The position numbers and the translations under genes were made by a program. This document shows, piece by piece, positions 34,001 through 44,905 of a stretch of 64,000 nucleotides of DNA. Under the pieces are notes generated by a model, which ran no database searches, was not told where the DNA came from, and saw only the letters and a list, made by a program, of their open reading frames with translations. This stretch comes from Omphiscola glabra (taxonomy: Eukaryota > Mollusca > Gastropoda > Lymnaeidae): contig OZ024806.1 in the NCBI GenBank assembly GCA_964017045.1, positions 26,213,503-26,277,502 of the forward strand. The letters run 5' to 3'. Position 1 is the stretch's first letter. Every line of letters begins with the position of its first letter.

Positions 34001-34304
34001 AGAGATTCAAGAACTCCTATTCAGCTTTCGAATTCAGACCAAACCTTGAGTTTGTGAAATTAAATATCAGCTGAATTTAGATGTCTTCTGAGCCTTGGGT
34101 TTGTTATTTAGTTTTAAAAGTTCATCCTTTAATAACACATCATAGAAAGAGATTATTTCATTTGCTGATTACTAGACTTTTGGGTTGAACAGTCCCAAAC
34201 ATATCTGCTACTTCCATTGTCGCTGATGATCTGATCTAGGGTTCAGAATGAAAGCAATAAATTAACTCCAACATCACCCTAATGTTGTTTTTTTTAAATT
34301 GCAG

Positions 34305-34325
34305 AGCGAGTCCAGTATCTATTAA
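34305..34325 (+). CDS. Gene 1 possible alternative terminal exon (SESSIY-stop)
   Basis: After acceptor TTTTTTTTAAATTGCAG, phase 0 reads SESSIY and TAA. An AATAAA lies at 34488-34493. Skipping it would let the transcript continue to the exons downstream, so it could end a shorter isoform. The acceptor is good but the exon is short and has no paralogue. Confidence 0.35.
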   Translation, partial: SESSIY

Positions 34326-34584
34326 TTGTTCTCCAGACAGTCTATTCTTAAACTATTTTCTTTTCTGTACCGAATTCCTATCGGTCTGATTTTAAAAGTT
34401 CATTTTCAAAAGATTGTTGCACCAAGTGATATGCTTCTCGTGCAGAGACAAACTATTGGCCACTTGGTTTGTCATCACTTTGTCAAGAATAAAGCCTTTT
34501 GTCTGCAGATACGGCTGTGTAAAATTAACTTCATTAAGTAGATAAACGTGAAATCACATCATGTAAAAGTCCTTGTGCTGTAGG

Positions 34585-34655
34585 ACTGATTGATTTGAGT
34601 GCTTATATAGCGCTCATTTCTATGCTATGATAGCATTCTCACGGCGCTCCGATGT
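34585..34655 (-). mobile_element. LINE 3' tail fragment
   Basis: GATTGATTTGAG, CTTATATAGCGCT, ATGCTATGATAGCAT and CTCACGGCGCT match, in reverse, the tail of the LINE at 41740-42010. Confidence 0.55.
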
Positions 34656-34659
34656 GCGA

Positions 34660-35955
34660 AAATGTTCGAGAGGTCTCACAGCTGCCTGTTAGGCGCACGT
34701 AAACTCTGAACATAGAGAGACGGATGACTGCGTATTAATGAGTCCAATGGTGACATCGCAGTCCTTTGTGGGAGCTGAGTGTCGAGATCTCATCTTACTT
34801 CTTCCTCCACGAAAAACTCTTGCATTTGCTGTTTTCTTTTTTATTAAAAAAAGTGTTCGACATTGTGTAAGAATTGCACTACCATGGAGATAGCTATCAG
34901 GGGTACACAGCTGACACAGTCTACCATTAAGATAGCTATCAGGGGTACACAGCTGACGCAATCTAGTCGATAAGTAGTGAAGGCTGGGCAATTCTTTCAA
35001 GTTTAATTTCCCAGACCGTCCAAACAACTTGTGTGATTGCCATACAGCGTTCTACATAGTGTTGTTAAGAAAGAATTTCTTAATTATTACACTGCCAGCT
35101 GAGAGCTTCAACACGGTTGGTTGTTATGAGGGAAAAGGTCAGCCAATAAACAATATCCAACTACGCAGGAATACAAATTTGAGAGAAACATTCCAAATAG
35201 GAGAAAAAGTGGAGATATTTCACAATCGTGCTCAAATGTTAAGGGGCGAAAATAGTACTTTTTGAATATTTCTGAGTTTCAATATAATGTTGGTATTAAG
35301 GTCCTTTCTAGATTTGATTAAATTTAAATTAATTACTAAAAGATAATAGGAAACAGTGTTATATAGTGTTTTGTTTATCTTAAAAATGGACACAAATTTA
35401 TTTTAATTTGTAATAACTTTTTTTTACCGATTCGATTCATATATTTAAAATCGCAAGACCAATATGTATTTGTTATCAATAAAAAGCTTTATTTTCTCAG
35501 ACTTTACATGCATAGTGCTAGCTACCCGTCACTTTCAAAAGTTACAGAACACTTCAATTGGCGTTGAATCATGGTCAAAACAGTTTTTTTTTCCAGACCT
35601 AATTATATGGCTTATTTATGAAGCATCAACTTTGAACTTTTAAGAAAGCACACATTTGCTTCAGTTACACTTGTGAATAATCTACTTTTGATCGGTTATC
35701 CTCTTAGGTAATTCAGCCAGACCGGGCGGAGTGTGCTTTGTAAAATTTCAATATTTCAATTTAATGTCAACCCCTCAGATGGTGTCATCCGGTGCCATAC
35801 CCACCCCCGCACCCGCCTAGTTACGCCACTCACGTTCTGGATCCCCAAGAAGTTAATTTTAACTTTATTTGTTCTTAGTTTAGAATATAGAAAAACGAAT
35901 CCAAGTTTTAAAAAAATTCCATGTCTTATAAATTATTACATTGTTTTGTGTCCAC
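34660..35955. other. Intron sequence, mostly unrecognised
   Basis: Two copies of GATAGCTATCAGGGGTACAC with CAGCTGACRCA lie at 34889 and 34931. A TACGCCACT end at 35821 suggests part of another miniature element. ORFs of about 60-110 codons here have no recognisable content. Confidence 0.4.
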
Positions 35956-35957
35956 AG

Positions 35958-35990
35958 AAAGATGCGGAAGAAGAGTCAGAGGACGATAAA
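35958..35990 (+). CDS. Gene 1 micro-exon type D, 33 nt (KDAEEESEDDK)
   Basis: Acceptor TTGTGTCCACAG and donor GTAAGA bound 11 phase-0 codons, KDAEEESEDDK, strongly acidic. A related copy with a broken donor lies at 31138. Confidence 0.75.
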
Positions 35991-35999
35991 GTAAGAATT

Positions 36000-36840
36000 A
36001 TACAATATGCATGAGTGCTGATATTGAGACATGAATACTGACCTTTGTTGTTCATGATTTATGATACAATTTTATTATTAAAGTCACACAGATGACCGTA
36101 TAGGAAAGTTGTGTCATAAATTTAGACATGCATTAAAAATTAATTTTTACATATGTGTGCATTTTCCCATGGCTTTGGTCATACAGTTGTGCATTATGAC
36201 ACAGCATATTTGAACAAACTTGTGGACTACAACATAGATAAAGACTTAATGTCGAGCCTTATGTAACACAATCTCATTCTTGATTATATTGACATTGAGA
36301 TGAACGTGTAGCATCTGATTAAAAAACAAATTAAATCTAATAAAACATATGGGCCCCAAGGTGGGCCTGAATTAATTTTTTTTAAATATTATTTTTATAT
36401 TTTCAATTTAAACCACTGATGGAAAAACCAATCAATGTCGTTAAAAATCCCACTAATAAATTAATGATTTTAAAAATGAGTTTTGTCAACAAAAATAATT
36501 ATGCGTCTAAGCAATCAAGGCTTAAAAAATCTCAACGTTTTTTAAAAGTATTTTTAAGGATAACAGATAAGGGTTCAAGGATTTACGCCCTCATTCAGTT
36601 TGAGAACCCTTTGCGATCCTAGAAATGATTTCGGAATTTCGAAACTTTGCAAATACTTTGTAAAACATTTTTGTGCATTGTCTGACTGTGTCAATGCATT
36701 GTCTGACTGTGACAAGAAAAAACAAAGATGGTACAGAACTCCATCCTCAAGGAGATGATTAATGGGACTTCAGATTAATATTATGATTTATGTTTTTTTT
36801 ATTTTTCTATACACACCAATACAAGTTTATCATATTTTTT
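36000..36840. other. Intron sequence, nothing recognised
   Basis: A 67-codon open frame at 36419-36622 (starts MEKPINVVKNP) has no recognisable motif. A short duplication CATTGTCTGACTGTG is at 36676-36712. Confidence 0.4.
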
Positions 36841-36849
36841 TTCTTTCAG

Positions 36850-36882
36850 AAAACCGAAGAAACCATAAACAAGAGGGAAAAA
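36850..36882 (+). CDS. Gene 1 micro-exon, 33 nt (KTEETINKREK)
   Basis: Acceptor TTTTTTTCTTTCAG and donor GTAAAT bound 11 phase-0 codons, KTEETINKREK. No duplicate was found elsewhere in the window. Confidence 0.7.
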
Positions 36883-37142
36883 GTAAATTATTTAATAGTG
36901 TCACCTGAAATCCTAATTAATTATCTTGTGTATACAAAATTACTTTTTTTAAAAACACAGATTTCATCAAATTAACACATATTATACATTGAAGTATATA
37001 AATATATTCATTGAAATAAAAAATAAATATATGATGAAATGCTTACAGGTCTACTTCAAATAGTGATTTATTGAAGGTTAGTTTCGATGTTATTTAAAAC
37101 ATGTTAAATCGTCAGTTATTAATTTATTATTCATTTCCCCAG

Positions 37143-37175
37143 CGACACGCGAAAGGAAAGGGAAAGAATAAAAAG
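37143..37175 (+). CDS. Gene 1 micro-exon, 33 nt (RHAKGKGKNKK)
   Basis: Acceptor TTCATTTCCCCAG and donor GTATGA bound 11 phase-0 codons, RHAKGKGKNKK. It is highly basic, in contrast to the acidic exon at 35958. Confidence 0.7.
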
Positions 37176-37499
37176 GTATGAGTTATTTAAAGTACTGTAG
37201 GATAGCAAATAAAACTGAATTTAGAATTATAGTAGGAAATATAATAAGATGTATGAATTGTAAACGAGTACACATATTGTATGAATAAAACTGTGTCGTC
37301 AATGTCACAACTGTGTTAGGAAACACAATATGACAACGGCTGTGACGTCAGCCTGTTACATTCGTCTTTTTCAATAACTTTTTAAAGGTTTTTTTCTATT
37401 TCTTAGTAAACAATTTAACGAGGGTGTGAATGATACACAGATAACGTATTAAATGTAGTTTATACATATTCAATATAAACCAAACATTACTCAATGTTC

Positions 37500-37740
37500 A
37501 CATGGGCAACCTAAATCTAACCTCAATCTTACCTAAATCTAACCTCAATCTAACCTCAATCTAACCTCAATCTTACCTCAATCTTACCTAAATCTAACCT
37601 TAATCTTACCTAAATCTAACCTCAATCTAACATTAATCTAACCTCAATCTAACCTCAATCTAACCTCAATCTAACCTTAATCTAACATTAATCGAACCTC
37701 AATCTAACCTTAATCTAACCTCAATCTAACACCAATGCAA
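37500..37740. repeat. 11-bp tandem repeat, about 20 copies
   Basis: Unit TAACCTCAATC with TTACC and CCTTAA variants. Confidence 0.9.
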
Positions 37741-37779
37741 CTCAAAAAATAAATAATAAGCCGATAGTATTTATAAATA

Positions 37780-38250
37780 CTAGACACAGGGAAAGATTCA
37801 GTTTGTTTGACTCCACTAAACACAGGGAATGTTTGACTCCACTAGACACAGGGAATGTTTGACCCCTAGGCACAGGGAATGTTTGACCCCACTAGACACA
37901 GGGAATGTTTGACTCCACTAGACACAGGGAATGTTTGACTCCACTAGACACAAGGAATGTTTGACTCCACTAGACACAGGGAATGTTTGACTCCACTAGA
38001 CACAGGGAATGTTTGACTCCACTAAACACATGGAATGTTTGACTCCACTAGACACAGGGAATGTGTGACTCCACTAGACACGGGAATGTTTGACTCCACT
38101 AGACACAGGGAATGTTTGACTCCACTAGACACAGGGAATGTTTGACTCCACTAGACACAGGGAATGTTTTACTCCACTAGACACAGGGAATGTTTGACTC
38201 CACTAGACACATGGAATGTTTGACTCCACTAGACACAGGGAATGTTTCAG
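37780..38250. repeat. 26-bp intronic minisatellite, about 18 copies
   Basis: Unit CCACTAGACACAGGGAATGT plus TTGACT, with few variants, so recently homogenised. Confidence 0.95.
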
Positions 38251-38652
38251 ACTACTCCCTATTTTCCCTAAGCCTGCATGCCGTCATAGAATTGTGGCAC
38301 CATTGCTATGAACTTTCTGATACTTCCATTTTGGGCAAGATTCTTCAGGACACCTTCTTGACTAAAAGTTTCGAAAATCTTTCTCAAGACTACACTGGTG
38401 GAGAAGAGTTCACAATTATATTCTTGTAATTTTACCTGTACTTGTCTTTATTCAAACACCACATCAATGGCTCAACGTTCTTTACACAAACCGCATTGAT
38501 TTGACGTCATTTGAGATTTCTATGTTCTTCTCCACACATTATTATTAAACAATATGAAATACACAATGTTTTATGTTTGGGAGAAATCCTATCTAACTTG
38601 GAATGCTTTTTTAGGATGTAATGTTCACTGTCAATCTTATCATTATCAACAG

Positions 38653-38679
38653 GATGATTCTGACAAAAGTTCATCTCAA
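38653..38679 (+). CDS. Gene 1 micro-exon, 27 nt (DDSDKSSSQ)
   Basis: Acceptor CATTATCAACAG (weak pyrimidine tract) and consensus donor GTAAGT bound nine phase-0 codons, DDSDKSSSQ. The Ser-Asp content would suit acidic-directed Ser phosphorylation in a secreted protein; that is inference. Confidence 0.6.
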
Positions 38680-39019
38680 GTAAGTCCCTAGATTGTTTAA
38701 AGTTACCGTAGTTATTTTTGAATGTTTACAAAATATAAATGCTTTTCTTTAAATATTGTGGTTTTATTTTTCTATTTACATGTATCTGTTTGAGATGTTT
38801 TATTTGCTTTGATGTGTTTAATATGTTTAATGTGTTTAATTAATGTGTTTAATATGTTTAATCACCTGTTGCGTGTAGCATTTTCTCCGCGCGTCTCTTA
38901 TACATATATCAAATGTTTTGTTTCTAGAGTTCAATTTTTACCCTATAGTTTGTACAAATTCCACACAGCCTCGTTTCTGGCGCTCAGTGATAACGTCACT
39001 AATATACATTCCATAGGGG

Positions 39020-39180
39020 ATTAATAAAATGTCATTTTGATCAGAGAGGATTATTAAAATGTCAGTTTGGACAGAGTCATATGTCATTCAGGACAGAGTG
39101 GATTAGTTACATGTCATTTAGGACAGAGTGTATTAGTTATACGTCATTTATGACGGATATATAAGTACAATGTCGTTTTT
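39020..39180. repeat. Short degenerate tandem repeat (GGACAGAGTGGATTAG)
   Basis: Four to five units of ATGTCATTTAGGACAGAGTG plus ATTAGTTAC. Confidence 0.7.
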
Positions 39181-39572
39181 AATTTCCCAATCTGGGAATT
39201 CATTTCTAGCCGAGAGCCGTGTCATAATTTAATACTAATTATAGTTGCTCATTCACACTTGTAAAAAATTTATCAACATATACATTGTCAACTATTATTT
39301 TTTACGCCTTGCTGAAATCGAAAATAAATAGTTCCCTTATATCATTTAAAAAAAAAAAAAACTTTTTGACTCGGTAGATGGGTAGGCAATTTGTAGTTGA
39401 AATGCAATGGTGACAACTCTTGTCGGACTGTTTAATTTTAATTTATCAAATTTTTAGAGCAGTAATTCTAATTTGTTAATATAATTAACTTAAATGTAAC
39501 TGTTTGAATTTTTTTATGTGAAATGTAAATGAATGAGATGTATATGTTTAAGTTAATGTTGTTTGTTCACAG

Positions 39573-39620
39573 GAAAGCTCCGAGGAAGAGAAAAAAAAGC
39601 CGGGCAAGAAAGGACAAGCT
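39573..39620 (+). CDS. Gene 1 micro-exon, 48 nt
   Basis: Acceptor TTTGTTCACAG and donor GTGAGT bound 16 phase-0 codons, ESSEEEKKKPGKKGQA. An acidic Ser-Glu start and a basic Lys end sit in one exon. A hAT-like miniature element lies 70 bp downstream in the intron. Confidence 0.75.
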
Positions 39621-39688
39621 GTGAGTGGATTTATTCTTAGAATGACTTCTCTTTTCAATTTTGATTGGTTCTATAAGGTCGACCTCAA

Positions 39689-39867
39689 CAGTGGCGTAAA
39701 GAGTGGGGGGGGGGGGGGGCAAGGGGGGCATCATGCCACGAGCGCTACTCACAAAGGGGCGCCAAATGGTATATTTTACATATAATATTGTATGGTTTTC
39801 GAATGTGGGAGGGGGGTGCTAAAAAGGTATTGTGCCCCGGGTGCGAGTTAAGCTCGCTACGCCACTG
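39689..39867. mobile_element. Miniature element with CAGTGGCGTA ends, copy 2
   Basis: 179 bp between CAGTGGCGTA and TACGCCACTG. The flanks read GACCTCAA and GACCTTGT, a possible imperfect target duplication. Family not certain; possibly hAT-like. Confidence 0.7.
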
Positions 39868-40486
39868 GACCTTGTCATATGTTATCTCATGTCTTTCACT
39901 GGAGGCAGGGTTGCCAACTTAAAAACATACAATTTAAAGACGAGTAACCAAAACCGCACGGTTCAAGCAACTAAAATAATAACTAAATTTTAGTAGGACG
40001 ATGTTTTTATGACTAATCGAACAAACTCTGTGCATCTGACCGTAGCTTGGCATGAGGCTTGCGCACATTAAAAAAAATTGTGCAATGTTATGCAATGTCT
40101 CTCTGTCTTTCTCATTTTTCTCCAATGATTCTCAAATATCTAACCGCGTTTTTCGGTCAAGTTATTTTAAGTCAGAATTCTTACGGACTTTCGGTAAAGT
40201 CTTGTGGGAGAGATTATCGTTGTCATGTCATTTCACGTGTTAGGTGGATGTGTTATATTAAAAGTTCCAATTTCGAAGATGTGATGTCGCCTAAATTGAC
40301 AGCTATGGCATTTTACATTTCTCTAATCATAAACGGCCTGTGTTTGTCATTTCTTATTATTTGTTCATTTATGTCCCTTACTTTGACACATGTAAAATGG
40401 GACACAAGTTTGGCTCTCAGTTAAAATTTGATTTTAAAAAAAAGACTTGATGTGCATTTAATAAAATATACGAATACTAATTTCAG

Positions 40487-40531
40487 AACGCTGATGCCAA
40501 GAAGGGGAAAGGAAACGGAAAAGGTCGTGGC
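40487..40531 (+). CDS. Gene 1 micro-exon type B, 45 nt
   Basis: Fifteen phase-0 codons, NADAKKGKGNGKGRG, acceptor CTAATTTCAG, donor GTAAGT. Close to VADAKRGKGNGKGKW at 30983. Confidence 0.8.
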
Positions 40532-40554
40532 GTAAGTGATTTGTGTTCACTGGA

Positions 40555-40830
40555 AGTAGGGAGTAGGGCACAGGGAGCGGTCCGCTAGGGTGGCATGGGA
40601 ACTAGGGCATAAGGAGCGGTCCGCCAGGGTGGCGTAGGAACTAGGGAACAGGGAGCTGTCCAACAAGGTGTCAAAGGAACTAGGTTACAGGGATCGGTCC
40701 GACAGGGTGCAATATGAACTAGGGCACAGGGAGCGGTCAGCTGGGGGGTATAGGAACTAGGGCACATGGAGCGGTTTCGCAAGGGTGGCAGAGGAACTAG
40801 AGAAAAGGGAGCGGTCCGTAAGGGGCGGCA
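40555..40830. repeat. 39-bp intronic minisatellite, about 7 copies
   Basis: Unit GGAACTAGGGCACAGGGAGC plus GGTCCGCNAGGGTGGCA, starting 20 bp after the donor of the exon ending at 40531. Confidence 0.9.
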
Positions 40831-41149
40831 TTTTTAAATTTAAAAAACATTGTTGAGAAACATTTTCAGCGAACTATATTAATTTATTTTATTGTGCTTA
40901 ACCCGCCCTTGGTCGCATTGGTCATAACCATGACAATGATGTGTTTAATTTAGAAGCTCATGTCTTTTAACCCAACAACTTAGAAACTAAAAGAACTAAA
41001 TTCACATAATTCTAACTTATTTAAGGTAAATATAGCTGAGTGGTCTAATGTGATTGGGCATTAGCTAAAATTCAATTTTATGTGGGTGAGACCATCAGGT
41101 ATATATTTTTATTTTAATGTGTTATTTTTGTAATACTCTGATTAAAAAA

Positions 41150-41445
41150 CTAATCTTCCATCATTATTAGAAGTAAATTGATTTACTTACACTAATCTTC
41201 TCTCATTATTAGAAGTAAATTGATTTACTTACACTAATCTTCTCTCATTATTAGAAGTAAATTGATTTACTTACACTAATCTTCCCTCATTATTAGAAGT
41301 AAATTGATTTACTTACACTAATCTTCCCTCATTATTAGAAGTAAATTGATTTACTTACACTAATCTTCCCTCATTATTAGAAGTAAATTGATTTACTTAC
41401 ACTAATCTTCCCTCATTATTAGAAGTAAATTGATTTACTTAAAAT
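41150..41445. repeat. 42-bp intronic minisatellite, 7 copies
   Basis: Unit TCATTATTAGAAGTAAATTG plus ATTTACTTACACTAATCTTCYC; nearly perfect. AAGTAAATTGATTTACTT within it is a palindrome. Confidence 0.95.
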
Positions 41446-41581
41446 TATTCTCACGCTTATTCTTTGAACGTAAAAAAAAAAATTCCATACTCAGAAGCAT
41501 GTATCAAAACTAAGATATTAATGTGAACACGTTGAGTCTATATTTTGTCATTAATTAAAATGTTTCCCAATTTCATTTCAG

Positions 41582-41608
41582 AGGGAGAACAGCAATAATG
41601 CCGCTGGG
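41582..41608 (+). CDS. Gene 1 micro-exon type C, 27 nt (RENSNNAAG)
   Basis: Acceptor CAATTTCATTTCAG and donor GTGAGG bound nine phase-0 codons, RENSNNAAG, related to EKNGSDAAE at 33435. It again follows a type B exon. Confidence 0.7.
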
Positions 41609-41739
41609 GTGAGGAAATAAAATATAACGAACAAATTAATAATTTAAGAGATCAGATTTGCCAAGAAAAAAATGTGTCTAAGCAATCAATGATCAAAAAT
41701 CTGTTACTGGTTTAAAAGTGTTCGAATCTCAAACATTTA

Positions 41740-42010
41740 TTTTCGTACGATCCTCAACTCAGTCCTTACTGAAAATTCCCAGTGTGGATGAACATAGAAA
41801 AAATCGTACGGAGTGCGCTCTTTTGAAGCGGTAGCGCCAAAGTTATGGAATATTTTACCTCCATCTTTGAGGAGTACTGACAAGGACAGGAAATTATTTA
41901 GGAAAAATTTAAAGACGTATTTGTTTAATAGATCTTATTAAACTTGAGCGCAGAGAGCATGCTAAAGTAGCATGGATACCAGCGCTATAGAAGTATCCAA
42001 TCAATCAATC
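41740..42010 (+). mobile_element. LINE 3' end (ORF2 C-terminus and AATC tail)
   Basis: The + strand reads VRSALFEAVAPKLWNILPPS then LRSTDKDRKLFRKNLKTYLF and a stop, the common C-terminus of CR1/L2-like ORF2. The tail CAGCGCTATAGAAGTATCC ends in a CAAT microsatellite at 41998-42010. It lies in the intron between exons 41582 and 42283. Confidence 0.7.
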
Positions 42011-42282
42011 AAAAAGAGTTTGTGTTTTTTGGGATTTATACACCAGAGTAGTTGGGGGTTGTTAATGTGTGGTTTCAGAATTGGTTGGGTTCCTTTAAAT
42101 TTATTCAGAGCGACAGTAACCTTCATGAACTTCGTAATTTTATTGTATGCATTAAAAAAAGCAAATCTTATTCCGTGTCATTGTCCTACAACTGTGGCTC
42201 TCAGTTTAGGTGTTGCAACAACAAATTAACATGCACTTAACAACATTTCATTTTTCTATATGCACATTAATATTAATTCCAG

Positions 42283-42327
42283 GTCGCTGATCCTAAGAAT
42301 GGGAACGGAAACGGAAAAGGAAATTCG
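42283..42327 (+). CDS. Gene 1 micro-exon type B, 45 nt
   Basis: Fifteen phase-0 codons, VADPKNGNGNGKGNS, acceptor TTAATTCCAG, donor GTAAGT. It is the last confident cassette exon of gene 1. Confidence 0.8.
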
Positions 42328-42672
42328 GTAAGTAGTCCTTGTTCAGTGGCGTAATAATTAGGGTGCAGGGAGTTGTCCACCAGAGGCGGCACTTTAAAAA
42401 AAATATATATTCAGAGGTTGCATTTTCGGCAAACTGCATTTATTTATTTTCTTGCGGTGAGCCCACCATTGGTAAACAGCTACGACACGTGTTGTGTAAC
42501 CATGACAACCACACTGATAACAACTGAGTCCAATCAAATAAGCTCAAATCTTTGAGCCCAACACTATCTAGGGCACTGAGTTCATTAACTGATGACGTAA
42601 TTAAGATAAAAATGATTCTGTCAGAAGTTCATCTGAAAGAAAGCCACGAATACTTTTACCGTTGCCGTAGAT

Positions 42673-42869
42673 CAGTGGTTCTCAACCTGTGGGTCGTGAC
42701 CCCTTTGGGGATTGCGCACAACCCTTTCCCAGGGGTCGACAAAGACCATCAGAAAAGACGTACACTCTACAGTTATGAAGTAGCAACGAATATAATTTGT
42801 GGCTGGAGTCTCTACAACATGAGGAACTATATTAAAGGGTCGCGGCATTAAAAAGGTTGACAAACACTG
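42673..42869 (+). mobile_element. SPIN-like hAT miniature element
   Basis: 197 bp from CAGTGGTTCTCAACCTGTGG to a CACTG end, with GGTCGTGACCCCTTTGGGG, AACATGAGGAACTATATTA and AGGGTCGCGGCATTA inside. Flanks CCGTAGAT and CCGTAGTT form an 8-bp target duplication with one mismatch, as hAT elements make. The sequence looks like the SPIN family from memory of its published ends. Confidence 0.8.
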
Positions 42870-43206
42870 CCGTAGTTGATTGATCGTATGTTTCCAAAAT
42901 TTAAGTTTCTCTCCCCAAACTTCTCTTCAAAACCTTCATTCTGTCTACATTTATCTGTTTAAATTAGTTCATTCAGTTTCATTTCTTTAAATAAGTTTTA
43001 TAACGTTTTGCTGCTAACGTTCATTGACCTGGTCGGTCTGGCACTTTTCATGGCTTTGTTTCTAACGATGAGTTTATGGAATGCTTGAAAGAAATTACGG
43101 ACACAAATTAGTTTTTTTCCCCATTGATCTTGTCTGTAATGAGCTCATCAGATACTCCTTCCTTCACAATTTAATCTCTATTTTAATATTATATTTTCAT
43201 TGACAG

Positions 43207-43221
43207 GAACATTTCAGGTAG
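43207..43221 (+). CDS. Gene 1 weak alternative terminal exon (EHFR-stop)
   Basis: After acceptor ATTTTCATTGACAG, phase 0 reads EHFR then TAG. A GT within it would give an 11-nt exon that breaks the common phase. Weak; listed only as an alternative end. Confidence 0.15.
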   Translation, partial: EHFR

Positions 43222-43295
43222 AATTCCGAAATTTGTTGAAATTTATTTTTGAGACGTGTATTAGTCAAATGTAATTTTGGACAAGGGGATTGGTC

Positions 43296-43573
43296 TAAAA
43301 AAACTACCACAAATGACATCCGAGTAGCATTAGTCAAAATGGACCCGGACACGCAGCGCCGTCATTCGCACCCGGGTATCATTAAGCTCAATGCTATTCG
43401 GATGTCATTTGTGGTAGTTTATTTTTGTAAAACTGAAGAATAACTATTCAAACGTATAGTACATTCAATTATTTTTCATTGGATACCTCATTTGGTCTTA
43501 CAAACCCAGCAATAATATTTTAAATAGTTTTATAATCCCAACGTCTCAATTCTGATACCCGTGTACCAATAGC
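43296..43573. mobile_element. Second foldback element, left arm truncated
   Basis: Same centre (GGACCCGGACACGCAGCGC) and a full right arm (43390-43573), but the left arm is only about 35 bp. It ends GTGTACCAATAGCC. Confidence 0.7.
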
Positions 43574-43800
43574 CACTTCGATATATTATTATGTAAACAA
43601 ATCTTAGTTCATGGACGCATTAAAACAGTAATTTAGTTATTTCGACTATGTTTTAAAGGGAATTTGTGTTTCAAATGAAATCACGGGTGAAATTTCAACA
43701 ATTTTTAATCGAAACGAAATAAGTGTTTTAAAAGGCAAAGGGCGTTATCATGGATTTTCGGGTTGGGGAAATTGAAGCTAAATATTACATATATTTTCAG

Positions 43801-43824
43801 GAGTACCGTTTGTCTGAACATTAA
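43801..43824 (+). CDS. Gene 1 possible alternative terminal exon (EYRLSEH-stop)
   Basis: Acceptor ATATATTTTCAG followed in phase 0 by EYRLSEH and TAA. It lies between the last cassette exon and the polyadenylation signal. No paralogue is visible in the window. Confidence 0.25.
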   Translation, partial: EYRLSEH

Positions 43825-44169
43825 ATTATACACATTTGCGATTTTTATATTTTATACTTACTTCTGTTTTCTGGCAAAACACTCTTAATATTTGTAAATG
43901 ACACTATCCCTACTATACCTCGACTTAAGGGAACTATAAATTGCTTTTTTTTGGCTACTTGTTTTGGCATCAGACGAGACGGGTCATTTTACTTTTTGCT
44001 CCCTGTATATGGGAGCTTCCTCTAAATTATCGACACAAATTTTAAACTTCAATCAAGTTTGGTAACAATGGTATTAAGTTACTGTATGAAAACTGTTCCT
44101 GCTTTGATGAAAAAATCTGATATGTATATATATATATATATATTTTTTACTCAATAGAACTTATCCTAG

Positions 44170-44182
44170 AGGAACCAAAAAG
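44170..44182 (+). CDS. Gene 1 candidate penultimate-region exon, 13 nt
   Basis: Acceptor ACTTATCCTAG and donor GTAAAT bound 13 bases (RNQK plus one base), the only length that is not a multiple of three. It turns phase 0 into phase 1, which is exactly what keeps the next two exons open (44728 and 44906). That fit is the main support. Confidence 0.4.
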
Positions 44183-44477
44183 GTAAATGAAGTAATGCAA
44201 TGGATTGTATTATTCTTAAGGTATTTTTCTGGAAAAGTTAATGATATTGTAGAATTTTATTTCCTTAAATATGGAAAAAGTAGGACATTCTAATTAAGAA
44301 ATTTTATATAATTGGACATTGTTTGGTCTCTTGGGGTATATTTGTGTATTACGGGCATATTTTGACATCATTTTGACCAAACAATCAATTTATTGACATA
44401 TGAGTATTTGTTATAAAAAATTTACAAGTTAGACATATTTGGATTAACTATTTCCGTTAATCCAAATGAAGTAACAA

Positions 44478-44664
44478 CAAGGCCGACCCTAACAATGGCG
44501 GGGCCCTATGCGAAACGGATTGTGCGGGGCCCATTCTGGGTAGAGGATAAAGATAATAAGTGAAAATTAAGATTTTGTATTAGAAAGTATATTCGGGGCG
44601 GGGCCTATGAAAGTGCTGGGCCCACTGCGGCCGCATAGGTTGCAATGGCCTAAGGCCGGCCCTG
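44478..44664. mobile_element. hAT miniature element (CAGGGCCGGCCC ends), copy 1
   Basis: 187 bp with ends CAAGGCCGACCC and GGCCGGCCCTG. It is flanked by a perfect 8-bp duplication AGTAACAA (44470-44477 and 44665-44672). Inside: GGGGCCCTATGCGAAACGGA, GTGAAAATTAAGATTTTGTA. Confidence 0.85.
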
Positions 44665-44727
44665 AGTAACAATGCACTAAGTAAAATAAAATAAACAATG
44701 TATGAAAAACTTATCTTCTTTTTTTAG

Positions 44728-44769
44728 GTGACTTTGGACAAATGAGGGAGAATTTTAAGATTGAAGAAG
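44728..44769 (+). CDS. Gene 1 candidate exon, 42 nt
   Basis: Strong acceptor TTCTTTTTTTAG and donor GTAAAA. Entered in phase 1 from 44170 it reads GDFGQMRENFKIEE and continues into the last exon. Entered in phase 0, directly from a cassette exon, it reads VTLDK and stops at TGA (44743-44745). Either reading makes this the end region of the gene. Confidence 0.45.
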
Positions 44770-44905
44770 GTAAAATATTTATTCAGAATTCAAAGCGCCA
44801 GTAAAAGAAACCTGTGATTGCACAATGTATGTCCGATTATTAGGCCAACTTTTACACAATATATTGTTATATCTACTAACTCTAGTGTTCTATTTATATT
44901 TTCAG

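Noticed and set aside
33561..34049. ORFs of 60-88 codons over a HQHGDN-type repeat
   Set aside because: 19-bp minisatellite open in three frames.
40052..40424. 63- and 121-codon overlapping + ORFs
   Set aside because: No recognisable motif and no consistent splice phase; two overlapping frames of similar length suggest chance.
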